From positions 62,001 to 126,000 of the forward strand of contig JAKLEN010000006.1 in the NCBI GenBank assembly GCA_022711665.1: a DNA stretch of 64,000 nucleotides, given 5' to 3'. Position numbers and translations under genes: made by a program. The notes under the pieces were generated by a model. It did not search any database. It was given only the letters and a program-made list of their open reading frames with translations, and was not told the DNA's origin. Shown piece by piece: positions 44,661 through 52,225 of the stretch (positions are counted from its first letter, which is position 1; the number at the start of each line of letters is the position of its first letter). The DNA is from Acidobacteriota bacterium. GTDB taxonomy: Bacteria; Acidobacteriota; Aminicenantia; Aminicenantales; Saccharicenantaceae.

Positions 44661-45500
44661 CTATTTCGTGGCGTAAACGGTCATGCCGTTGGTCAGGTTG
44701 CTGACCAGGCGGAGAAAGAGGGAACTTCGCAGGTTCGGGAAGCCGAGCTGTATCGCCTGCTTCTTCGACCAGAGGCTGTACTTGAGGACCTGGATATCCT
44801 TCTTCTTGAATCCCGCCGTTTCGAGATGCCGGGTGATCGTCGCGCCGCCGAAATAGAAGAGATGTTGGGGAGGGAGGAAATAGCTCCAGCGCTTCCCGAA
44901 GAAATGGGCCCGGAGCGAATTCACGTTCCCCGTGGACAGCATAAACATGCCGCCAGGCTTGAGAAGGCCGTAGATCGCCGCAAAAGCCTTCTTCGGATCC
45001 CTCAAGTGCTCGACGAGTTCGTAGGCAAGGATCATATCGTATTGCTTGTCGACCCGGACCTCTCCGATGCTGCCGCAGTACATCGTGAAACCCAGCCCGC
45101 CGAGGTGGTCCACCGCCCGTTTCGAGATCTCCAGGCCTTCAACGACCGACAGAGCCGTCAGGTATTTCATCGTTCCCCCGTTGGGGCCCGGCCCGATCTC
45201 GAGGACGCTCTTGTCCCGGAAGCCCGGCTCGCCGACCCCGGCGCGGAAGGCGTTGAACAGGTCGAAAGTGCGCTCGTTCAGCGGGATCTTGTCGGTTATG
45301 GTCCTGCATTCCAGGAAATCGGTGCCGAACGTCTCCCCGGTGCTCGTCCTGGAGAAGTAATCCTCTCGGTTATAGAACGCCTCGACGTCCATGGGGACGT
45401 CCGCCTGGACCAGGGCGCAGTCGCGGCACTTGAGGATGGCATAACCGTCTTTCGAGGTGACGTGCCGGAAAAATCTTCCGCCGCAATACCCGCATTCCAT
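44661..45500 (-). CDS. Zinc-ribbon class I SAM-dependent methyltransferase
   Basis: I choose the ATG at 45500 (279 aa), giving MECGYCGGRFF. The N-terminal zinc ribbon has C3, C6, C25 and C28, and the SAM-binding motif VLEIGPGPNGG is at residues 99-109. Motifs further on (DMILAYELVEHLRDP, LLKPGGMFMLSTGN) fit the Methyltransf_23 type common in glycan loci. An ATG at 45563 would add 21 residues of unconvincing sequence. It is on the opposite strand to its neighbours and ends 10 bases from the protease stop (convergent). A role in methylating a sugar of the nearby glycan is plausible, but the substrate is unknown. Confidence 0.85.
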   Translation of the reverse strand: MECGYCGGRFFRHVTSKDGYAILKCRDCALVQADVPMDVEAFYNREDYFSRTSTGETFGTDFLECRTITDKIPLNERTFDLFNAFRAGVGEPGFRDKSVLEIGPGPNGGTMKYLTALSVVEGLEISKRAVDHLGGLGFTMYCGSIGEVRVDKQYDMILAYELVEHLRDPKKAFAAIYGLLKPGGMFMLSTGNVNSLRAHFFGKRWSYFLPPQHLFYFGGATITRHLETAGFKKKDIQVLKYSLWSKKQAIQLGFPNLRSSLFLRLVSNLTNGMTVYATK

Positions 45501-45602
45501 ATGATGACCCTTTGCCCGCTCGGCGGAGCATACCGCAAATTCTCGGCAGGTGTCAATGATCATGATTGTTGAGGATTTCGCGGAGACAGACCCGCCCGAC
45601 CC

Positions 45603-45622
45603 GGAAAATAAGCGCTGTCCCC
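45603..45622 (-). repeat. REP-like motif upstream of the RAYT transposase gene
   Basis: On the minus strand it reads GGGGACAGCGCTTATTTTCC. It shares the GGGGACA head and the TTTCC end, at the same spacing, with the units in and near hrpA (GGGGACACAATACTCATTTC). This links the hrpA inserts with the transposase. Confidence 0.6.
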
Positions 45623-45630
45623 AATTATTC

Positions 45631-45660
45631 TTGACACTTCTTGTTCATGTGTCTTATCAT
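45631..45660 (+). promoter_or_regulatory. Possible promoter upstream of the RAYT gene
   Basis: TTGACA (45631-45636) and TATCAT (45655-45660) are 18 bases apart. The start codon is about 210 bases downstream, so a long leader would be needed. Confidence 0.4.
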
Positions 45661-45872
45661 CTGGACAATTCTTTGATAGTTCAGGGAAATGGAAGGCCCT
45701 TCGCCAGCTCACGAAGGATCGGACAGCCGGTTCATTCCGGTCCGGAATGGATTGTACCGGCTCCTTGATCCATGCCCCTGACTTTTTCGAGTTAGGCCGT
45801 CTCCGCTTATGAGCAGGAGCCCGTACGCCGTCGCTGCGCCCCGCGGCGCCTAACGGCGGTAGCCCGTCTAAA

Positions 45873-46595
45873 ATGGCCCGCCTCGCCCGTTCGACCATCG
45901 TGGGGTATCCCCATCATGTCGTCCAGCGCGGCAACTATGAGCAGCCGGTCTTCGAGTCCGAGACCGACTATCGTCAGTACCTGGCCATTCTCAAGGAGTG
46001 CGCGGCGCGCTACGCCCTGGATATCTGGGCTTATTGCCTCATGCCCAATCACGTCCATCTGATCTGCGTTCCCAGGGTCGGGGAGGCCCTCGCCCGGGCC
46101 AACAACACGATCCACATGCGCTACGCTCAATATTTCAACGGCAAGCACACCCGGCGCGGCCATCTCTGGCGGGCCCGCTTCCTGTCCTGCGCCCTGGACC
46201 GGACGAGCGTCAAAGAGGAGATCCGCTTCGTCGAGAATAACCCCGTGCGGACGGGGCTCGTCGGACAGGCCGAGGATTATCCCTGGTCGAGCGCCCGGGC
46301 GCATGTCGCGGGCACGACGGATTCGCCTTTCAGCCTGAGATGTCCCCTGACCAGGGAGATTCCCGACTGGCGGGCTTATCTCCGGGAGAGGGGAGAGGAG
46401 GCCGTTCTGGCCCGAACCAGGGCGCGGCTGCGCACCGGCCGTCCCTCCGGCGACCCGGAGTTCATGCGGGCGCTGGAGGCGATGGTGGGACGGCGTCTCG
46501 AGGCCCGGCCCCGGGGCCGGCCGAGAAAGGCCGCGGCTTTGCCGGGCGCCGCCGCCGCCGGCTCCAATCCGACGTCCGCCAAGAGGACCCCATGA
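45873..46595 (+). CDS. RAYT / Y1 (HUH) transposase, REP-associated, catalytic Tyr position is Phe
   Basis: This 240-aa protein belongs to the Y1_Tnp group: GYPHHVVQRGNYEQPVFE, then AYCLMPNHVHLICVP with the HUH pair H60/H62, and ENNPVRTGLV at 121-130. Single-domain chromosomal members are REP-associated tyrosine transposases that act on REP palindromes. The nucleophile normally sits four residues before the Asn of NPVR (as in RYVELNPVRAGLV), and here it is F119 (IRFVENNPVR, codon TTC). If the alignment is right, strand cleavage would be lost. A basic C-terminal tail (RPRGRPRKAA) could bind DNA. The stop overlaps the next gene's ATG by four bases (ATGA), so it now sits in an operon-like position. 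Confidence 0.88.
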   Translation: MARLARSTIVGYPHHVVQRGNYEQPVFESETDYRQYLAILKECAARYALDIWAYCLMPNHVHLICVPRVGEALARANNTIHMRYAQYFNGKHTRRGHLWRARFLSCALDRTSVKEEIRFVENNPVRTGLVGQAEDYPWSSARAHVAGTTDSPFSLRCPLTREIPDWRAYLRERGEEAVLARTRARLRTGRPSGDPEFMRALEAMVGRRLEARPRGRPRKAAALPGAAAAGSNPTSAKRTP

Positions 46596-47731
46596 ATGTC
46601 CCCCTGCTCGATCTGAAGGCCCAGTACGCCGCGATCCGCGAGGAGATCCGCCCGGCCCTCGACCGGGTCGTCGAATCCCAGTTTTTTATCCTCGGCCCGG
46701 AGGTCGAAGCCCTGGAGAGCGAGATCGCCGCCTACGCCGGCGTCCGCCACGCGATCGGCGTCTCGTCCGGCACGGACGGCCTGCTCGTCGCCCTGATGGC
46801 CCTCGGCATCAAGCCCGGGGACGAGGTCGTCACGACCCCCTTCTCCTTCTTCGCCACGGCCGGCGTCATCGCCCGGCTGGGCGCCGTCCCCGTCTTCGCG
46901 GACATCGACCCGGCCACCTTCAATATCGATCCGGCGCTCCTGGGGCGGGCGATCACGCCGCGCACGCGGGCCATCCTGCCGGTCCATCTTTTCGGCCAGT
47001 GCGCCGACATGGACCCGATCCTGGCCGCCGCCCGGGCGCGCGGCATCCCGGTCGTCGAGGATGCCTGCCAGTCGATCGGCGCCGAGTACAAGGGCCGCAA
47101 AGCGGGCTCCCTCGGCGACCTCGGCGTCTTCTCCTTCTTCCCCAGCAAGAACCTCGGCGGCTTCGGAGACGGCGGCATGGTCGTCACCAACGATCCCGCC
47201 TTGTCTGAGAGGATCCGGCTCCTCCGGCAGCACGGCTCGGCCAAGACCTACCACCACAAGCTTGTCGGCGGGAACTTCCGCCTGGACGCCCTCCAGGCCG
47301 CCGTCCTGCGGGTCAAGCTGAAACATCTCGACGGCTGGTCGGCGGCCCGCCGCGCCAACGCCGCCCGCTATTCGGAGCTTCTCGCAGGGACCGGCCTCCT
47401 GGACAGATCGGCCGTCCAGGTCCCCGTCCGGGAGAAGAGCGGCGATCCCAACCACCACATCTTCAACCAGTACACGCTCCGGGCCCGGAAGCGGGACGGC
47501 CTCCAGGCCTTCCTGAAAGCCGCCGGGATCGGGACGGCGGTCTACTATCCCGTGCCGCTCCATCTCCAGGAGTGCTTCGCCGGGCTCGGCAACAAGGCCG
47601 GGGACTTCCCGGAAGCGGAGAAGGCCGCGGCCGAGGTTCTCTCCCTCCCAGTCTATCCGGAGCTCGCCCGCGAGCAGATGGATCATGTCGTCCGAAAGAT
47701 CGACGAGTTCTACGGCGAACGAAAGGCCTGA
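46592..47731 (+). CDS. wbpE: DegT/DnrJ/EryC1 aminotransferase, WbpE-like
   Basis: The start at 46592 gives MNVPLLDLKAQYAAI, the usual N-terminus of this family (379 aa). The PLP lysine is K186 (SFFPSKNLGGFGDGG), and D157 (VVEDACQSIGAEY) contacts the cofactor. With the next two genes it matches WbpE, which aminates UDP-3-keto-GlcNAc-uronate to the 3-amino sugar in UDP-diacetamido-uronic acid synthesis. The family assignment is certain, and the exact reaction is inferred from the neighbours. The four-base overlap with the RAYT stop suggests the promoter may lie upstream of the transposase gene. Confidence 0.92.
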   Translation: MNVPLLDLKAQYAAIREEIRPALDRVVESQFFILGPEVEALESEIAAYAGVRHAIGVSSGTDGLLVALMALGIKPGDEVVTTPFSFFATAGVIARLGAVPVFADIDPATFNIDPALLGRAITPRTRAILPVHLFGQCADMDPILAAARARGIPVVEDACQSIGAEYKGRKAGSLGDLGVFSFFPSKNLGGFGDGGMVVTNDPALSERIRLLRQHGSAKTYHHKLVGGNFRLDALQAAVLRVKLKHLDGWSAARRANAARYSELLAGTGLLDRSAVQVPVREKSGDPNHHIFNQYTLRARKRDGLQAFLKAAGIGTAVYYPVPLHLQECFAGLGNKAGDFPEAEKAAAEVLSLPVYPELAREQMDHVVRKIDEFYGERKA

Positions 47732-47733
47732 CC

Positions 47734-48705
47734 ATGAAGAACTTCGCTTTGATCGGCGCCGCTGGCTATGTCGCCCCCCGGCACATGCGGGCTATCAAGG
47801 ATACGGGGAACTGCCTGGTCGCGGCCCTGGATCCCTCGGACTCCGTGGGAGTCCTCGACAGCTGCTTCCCGGAAGCCGACTTCTTCACCGAGTTCGAGCG
47901 CTTCGACCGGCACATCGAGAAGCTCCGCCGGGGCCGGAACGACCAGGCCGTCGATTACGTCAGCATCGCCTCTCCCAACTATCTCCACGACGCCCACATC
48001 CGGTTCGCCCTCCGCGTCGGCGCCGACGCCGTCTGCGAGAAGCCGGTCGTCCTCAACCCCTGGAACATCGACGCCCTCGGGGAGATCGAGCGGGAATCGG
48101 GCCGGCGGGTCCATTCCATCCTCCAGCTCCGGCTCCATCCGGCCATCCAGGCCCTCAAGAAGAAGGTCGATACTGAGGGGGGCGGGATCAGGCACCAGAT
48201 CGACCTGACCTATATCGCCGGCCGCGGCCGCTGGTATTTCTTCTCCTGGAAAGGCGACGAGTCCAAGTCCGGCGGCATCGCCACGAACATCGGGGTTCAT
48301 TTCTTCGACATGCTGACCTGGATCTTCGGCCCCGTTGCGAAGAGCCGGGTCCACCTGAAGGCCGCCGACCGGGCCGCCGGCTTCCTCGAGCTGCAAAGGG
48401 CCGACGTGCGCTGGTTCCTGTCCCTGAACTGCGACGACCTTCCGCCCCAGGTCCGGGAAGAGGGCAGGAGGACCTTCCGCTGCATCGCCGTCGACGGCGC
48501 GCCGCTCGAGTTCACCGAGGGCTTCGTCGATCTCCACACTCGGAGCTACGAAGAGATCCTGAAGGGCAACGGCTTCGGCCTCGAGGACAGCCGTCGGGCG
48601 ATCGAGATCGTCCAGGGGATCAGGGGCCGACCGGCCGACCCGGCCGCGGGGGAGGCGCATCCTCAGGCCCGGGCCATTCTCAGGAAGGGGGCCGCGAATG
48701 TCTGA
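47734..48705 (+). CDS. wbpB: Gfo/Idh/MocA oxidoreductase, WbpB/WlbA-like
   Basis: This 323-aa protein begins MKNFALIGAAGYVAPRHM, the N-terminus typical of WbpB/WlbA rather than generic MocA enzymes. The catalytic-Lys motif is CEKPVVLNPW, and the second domain contains GGIATNIGVHFFDMLTWIFG. WbpB/WlbA oxidises UDP-GlcNAc-uronic acid at C3 with NAD+, giving the keto sugar used by WbpE. It starts two bases after the WbpE-like stop and overlaps the WbpD-like gene by eight bases, so translation is probably coupled. WbpA (6-dehydrogenase) and WbpI (2-epimerase) are not in the window. Confidence 0.9.
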   Translation: MKNFALIGAAGYVAPRHMRAIKDTGNCLVAALDPSDSVGVLDSCFPEADFFTEFERFDRHIEKLRRGRNDQAVDYVSIASPNYLHDAHIRFALRVGADAVCEKPVVLNPWNIDALGEIERESGRRVHSILQLRLHPAIQALKKKVDTEGGGIRHQIDLTYIAGRGRWYFFSWKGDESKSGGIATNIGVHFFDMLTWIFGPVAKSRVHLKAADRAAGFLELQRADVRWFLSLNCDDLPPQVREEGRRTFRCIAVDGAPLEFTEGFVDLHTRSYEEILKGNGFGLEDSRRAIEIVQGIRGRPADPAAGEAHPQARAILRKGAANV

Positions 48706-49297
48706 ACCGACCTATTTCGTCCACGAAAGCTCGTTCGTCGACGAGAACGTCCGGATCGGCGAGGGGACGAAGATCTGGCACTTCAGCCATATCCAGAGCG
48801 GCGCCCGGATCGGCCGGAGCTGCGTGCTGGGCCAGAACGTCAATATCTCCAACAACGTCATCATCGGGAACTTCGTCAAGATCCAGAACAACGTTTCGGT
48901 CTACGAGGGCGTGACCCTCGAGGATTACGTCTTCTGCGGCCCTTCGGCCGTCTTCACCAACATCCAGAATCCCCGCTGCAAGTATCCCCAGATCGGCTCC
49001 AAGTTCTATCAGAAGACCCTGGTCCGGGAGGGCGCCTCGCTCGGGGCCAACTGCACGATCCTTTGCGGCATCACCATCGGCCGGCATGCCATGATCGGGG
49101 CCGGATCCGTGGTGACCAGGGACGTGCCGGATTTCGCCCTGGTCGTGGGCGTTCCGGCCAGGCAGGCCGGCTGGGTCAGCGACGCCGGCAAGAAGCTTCT
49201 CTTTGATATGAACGGCCGAGCTTTTTGCGAAAGCTCAGCGAAATATTATAAATTCGAAAAAGGAAGGGTTACCGAACAAGTCGAGCCGCTAGGCTAG
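48698..49297 (+). CDS. wbpD: Left-handed beta-helix N-acetyltransferase, WbpD/WlbB-like
   Basis: This 199-aa hexapeptide-repeat protein has VDENVRIGEGTKIWHFSHI, then NVNISNNVIIGNFVKIQNNV and GASLGANCTILCGITIGRHA. That layout is characteristic of WbpD/WlbB, which acetylates the 3-amino group of UDP-GlcNAc(3NH2)A using acetyl-CoA. The residues around HFSHIQSGA and the FTNIQNPR loop fit. The last 25 residues extend past the family's usual VPAR end, and GC content starts to fall there, at the edge of the low-GC block. Confidence 0.92.
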   Translation: MSEPTYFVHESSFVDENVRIGEGTKIWHFSHIQSGARIGRSCVLGQNVNISNNVIIGNFVKIQNNVSVYEGVTLEDYVFCGPSAVFTNIQNPRCKYPQIGSKFYQKTLVREGASLGANCTILCGITIGRHAMIGAGSVVTRDVPDFALVVGVPARQAGWVSDAGKKLLFDMNGRAFCESSAKYYKFEKGRVTEQVEPLG

Positions 49298-49370
49298 TTC
49301 AAGCAGAATAATAGCGTATCCTGAACAAACATATAGCGTTCACAAAAGTAGCATTGAAGGATTAGCTTCT

Positions 49371-50693
49371 TTGGGTATTTTATCGAATGCACGGTCACGT
49401 CTGACTTCCGTGGCTGGAGCTGTTTCGCCAAGAGAAGGGTTTGTCCGGAATATCCTCGTGCTCGCGGGGGGAACGATTCTGGGCCAGGGAATCGTGGTTC
49501 TAGCTTCTCCTATAATCACGCGGCTTTATAATCCTGCCGACCTGGGGACACTGGCTGTCTATAGCTCGATCCTTGGGATCATTTCTGTGATTTCCGGAAT
49601 GCGATATGAGACGGCCATTCCGTTGCCGGAGAAAGATGAGGATGCGGTAAATATAATTAGCCTTACACTATGCATAATAGTCTTATTTAGCATAGTAGTT
49701 GCGTTGGCTTGTCTTGTGTTCGGGAATGAGATAGTACATCTTGTCAATGTGCCAGCATTGGAGCCGGTGCTCTGGCTCGTGCCTATCGGCGTTGGGATGA
49801 TCGGAGTCTATCAAGTATTTGGAAATTGGGCTACACGCAAACAAGCGTTTCACTTGGTTGCTCGTACCAAGATCAATCAAGGCATTGGTTCCGTTCTAGT
49901 TCAAGTTGGTTTAGGCTTCCTGGGCATAAAAGCATTTGGGCTTATAGCGGGCCAAATTGTCGGCCAAGCATCTGGAGCCTCAACACTCATTAGGCTTTAT
50001 GGCAGACAAGAAAGGCCGACTCTAAGGGCTGTTTCGATAAAACGGATGTGTTATTGTGCTAGACGCTACAGAAGATTTCCGTCTATCGCAGCACCAGCCG
50101 CGGCACTCAATTCTGTTACCGTATATATACCCGCGATTATGTTAACGGTCTTATTTGGACCTCAAGTCGCAGGTTGGTTTTCCATCACCCAACGCGCTAT
50201 AGGTATGCCTCTTAACCTCATTGGTCAATCAGTTGCGCAAGTCTATGTAGGAAAAGCAGCGCCATTGGCGCGATCGTCACCCGTAAAATTCAAAAGGCTA
50301 TTTTTGCGCCTCTTTTTACGACTGTCGGGTTTCGGATTGCTGCTAATTGTCCCCATTGTTTTCTTTGCTCCGAGATTGTTCACGATAGTATTCGGAGCGT
50401 CCTGGAAAGAGTCTGGTGCGTACGTTCCCCTACTCGCAGGCCTCTTCATTACGCAGTTCGTATCGTCGCCCCTCGGAGGCACCCTTGACATCCTAGAAAG
50501 GCAAGAACTATTTCTTTCTCGCGAAGCTATCCGCGTAGCATTCATTATCATTGCGTTTGTGGTCATTAAGATGTTCAATTTCCCCCCTAGAAGTGCTGTC
50601 GCGACAATAGGAACTGCCGGTGCGCTGGGGTACGCGGTTTATGCCCTCTTCGCCTGGCATGCCATCAAGCAGCACGCAAAGCGATCTATATAG
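49371..50693 (+). CDS. wzx: Wzx-type polysaccharide flippase
   Basis: This 440-aa integral membrane protein has about 12 hydrophobic segments. The N-terminal stretch NILVLAGGTILGQGIVVLASPIITRLYNPADLG is the usual start of the polysaccharide transport (PST/Wzx) family. It should flip lipid-linked glycan repeat units across the inner membrane. The start is TTG at 49371, with GAAGGA ten bases upstream, since no ATG is near. Together with the Wzy-like protein and the PglC-type initiator, this indicates a Wzx/Wzy-dependent pathway. Low GC compared with the genes before 49,300. Confidence 0.9.
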   Translation: MGILSNARSRLTSVAGAVSPREGFVRNILVLAGGTILGQGIVVLASPIITRLYNPADLGTLAVYSSILGIISVISGMRYETAIPLPEKDEDAVNIISLTLCIIVLFSIVVALACLVFGNEIVHLVNVPALEPVLWLVPIGVGMIGVYQVFGNWATRKQAFHLVARTKINQGIGSVLVQVGLGFLGIKAFGLIAGQIVGQASGASTLIRLYGRQERPTLRAVSIKRMCYCARRYRRFPSIAAPAAALNSVTVYIPAIMLTVLFGPQVAGWFSITQRAIGMPLNLIGQSVAQVYVGKAAPLARSSPVKFKRLFLRLFLRLSGFGLLLIVPIVFFAPRLFTIVFGASWKESGAYVPLLAGLFITQFVSSPLGGTLDILERQELFLSREAIRVAFIIIAFVVIKMFNFPPRSAVATIGTAGALGYAVYALFAWHAIKQHAKRSI

Positions 50694-50705
50694 GGGAATA
50701 TAATT

Positions 50706-51278
50706 ATGCTTAAACGTAAAGAACTACTGGCATTTAGTTTGCCTGAAAGCTGGGTAAGTACAAGGGCCTTCTCTGGACCGCAATATGAGTGGGCTTGGGC
50801 CAGCGAGCTGCTCGTAGATCAGCTTTTTGCATTAGAAAGGGATCGGGCCGCACTATTTAAAGAATTTATTAAAGGCGGGGCTATCGGAGTTTTCCTAAGA
50901 GGAGAAACTGAATGGATTTCTTATGCATGGATGATGAAACCGGGTTCAATGGGTCCTCCCCATCTCCCACGAAAGATCAGAAAACAGCCGAATTATTGGA
51001 TATGCTATTGCAGAACAAAATCAGCATATCAGGGGAGAGGAGCGTATAAGCAAAACTTATATCATTTGGCCGACAGGGCGCGCAGTATAAATCCAAAGGC
51101 CGATGTTTTCATCGACACAGAGGTAGGAAATGTTGCATCCCAAAAAGGTATACTCAAGGTAGGATTCGTGCCCCATGGGAGAATCAGGACTATTGCCTTT
51201 AGTATTCCGTGTCTGGGAACGGTCACATTTGGAAAATGGGATAAAAAATATCGGCATTCGGAGCTAAAAGCCACGTGA
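50706..51278 (+). CDS. GNAT-like acyltransferase
   Basis: This 190-aa protein probably has a GNAT fold. YWICYCRTKSAYQGRGAYKQNLYHLADRARS fits the strand, acyl-CoA-binding Q/RxxGxG/A loop and helix, and VFIDTEVGNVASQKGILKVGFVPHGR fits the C-terminal part. It is followed by a related fold whose GTG start overlaps this stop (GTGA). It could acylate a sugar of the surface glycan, but the substrate is unknown. The family match is weak in the N-terminal third. Confidence 0.65.
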   Translation: MLKRKELLAFSLPESWVSTRAFSGPQYEWAWASELLVDQLFALERDRAALFKEFIKGGAIGVFLRGETEWISYAWMMKPGSMGPPHLPRKIRKQPNYWICYCRTKSAYQGRGAYKQNLYHLADRARSINPKADVFIDTEVGNVASQKGILKVGFVPHGRIRTIAFSIPCLGTVTFGKWDKKYRHSELKAT

Positions 51279-52225
51279 ACAACGAAATTATTCAGACATC
51301 TTCTTCTCCGCTGATGTTAGATGGTTGGCTCGAATTTAATCGTGTCAAATGGTCACTGAGACCATTAAGGCTCCGTTTAAAAGAAGACGACAAAGAACTG
51401 CCGGCAATCGATACGGTTGTCTATTTAGATAAAAAAGGCCGAATTACGCAGCCGCCCCTTAATCCATATTTGCCAATTTGTTTTACCCATAGCCCGACAG
51501 AAAAAAACACCCGTCTCTATAGGCAATGGCTCAAAGCAAGCGCATTACTAGCAGGAGAGTACAAACGAAGGGGAATTAGATGCGCAGTTAGTTTCCCTCC
51601 CGAGATAACCGATATCCGACAATGGCAGTGGCTTGGTTATATCGCTGAGGTCCGATATACATTTTGCCTGGAACTCACTGCGGGTACAGATAAACTTGAT
51701 TATCAGGTCATAAAGCAAATTAAAAAAGCAGAAAATGCTGGATTCACTTATGACTTGCTAACTAAGTCGGATTTTGAAGGAGCTGTTGAATGTCTTGCTG
51801 ATACAGAATCCAGACAAGGATTCTCTTATCGCCTAGGGGTATCAGACATTCGCACTGCACAACAATTGCTTGGGGAAGAACACCTCCGGGTCTTTGTCTG
51901 CCGTGCTCCCTCTGGGGAGGTTGCATGTGCACGTATTGTAATAGTGGGGGAGACGGCAAACGCTCTCGATTGGGTAGCTGGAACCGGACGGCGTTTCTAT
52001 AACTCCGGCGCTACTCAATACCTGACATATCGTGTCATAAACGAGCTTAGCCGCACAAATGTCCGGTATTTCGATTTTTGCGGAGCGAACCTGTCTTCGG
52101 TAAGTGCTGCAAAGGCAAATTGGGGAGGGGACCTTCGTCCATACTATCTAATTTCTGCTCCAAGCTTGCGAACGCTATTCCGACTCGGATATGTTCCGCG
52201 CTTTCCATGCAGGCGAAGATCGTGA
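51275..52225 (+). CDS. FemAB/BioF2-like GNAT acyltransferase
   Basis: This 316-aa protein starts at GTG 51275. The C-terminal half resembles acetyltransf_6/FemAB-like proteins: VIKQIKKAENAGFTYDLLTK, then VFVCRAPSGEVACARIVIVGE, ALDWVAGTG and a YFDFCGANLSSVSAAKANWGG end similar to the FxGs...FKxxFG region of FemAB proteins. Such proteins transfer amino-acyl or acyl groups, often to sugars or peptidoglycan, and are frequent in polysaccharide loci. The specific donor and acceptor are unknown. Both ends overlap its neighbours, so the three genes 50706-53628 are probably one translational unit. Confidence 0.72.
   Translation: MNNEIIQTSSSPLMLDGWLEFNRVKWSLRPLRLRLKEDDKELPAIDTVVYLDKKGRITQPPLNPYLPICFTHSPTEKNTRLYRQWLKASALLAGEYKRRGIRCAVSFPPEITDIRQWQWLGYIAEVRYTFCLELTAGTDKLDYQVIKQIKKAENAGFTYDLLTKSDFEGAVECLADTESRQGFSYRLGVSDIRTAQQLLGEEHLRVFVCRAPSGEVACARIVIVGETANALDWVAGTGRRFYNSGATQYLTYRVINELSRTNVRYFDFCGANLSSVSAAKANWGGDLRPYYLISAPSLRTLFRLGYVPRFPCRRRS

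Larger units (their letters stand above)
45501..45872. other. Intergenic region upstream of the RAYT gene
   Basis: This stretch holds a REP-like motif (45603-45622), a possible promoter (45631-45660) and, near 45830-45855, a GC-rich CGCCCCGCGGCGCC palindrome. No coding frame looks real. Confidence 0.6.

Noticed and set aside
45560..45898. 112-codon minus-strand frame upstream of the RAYT gene
   Set aside because: It crosses the REP-like motif and the probable promoter, and its product has no recognisable features.
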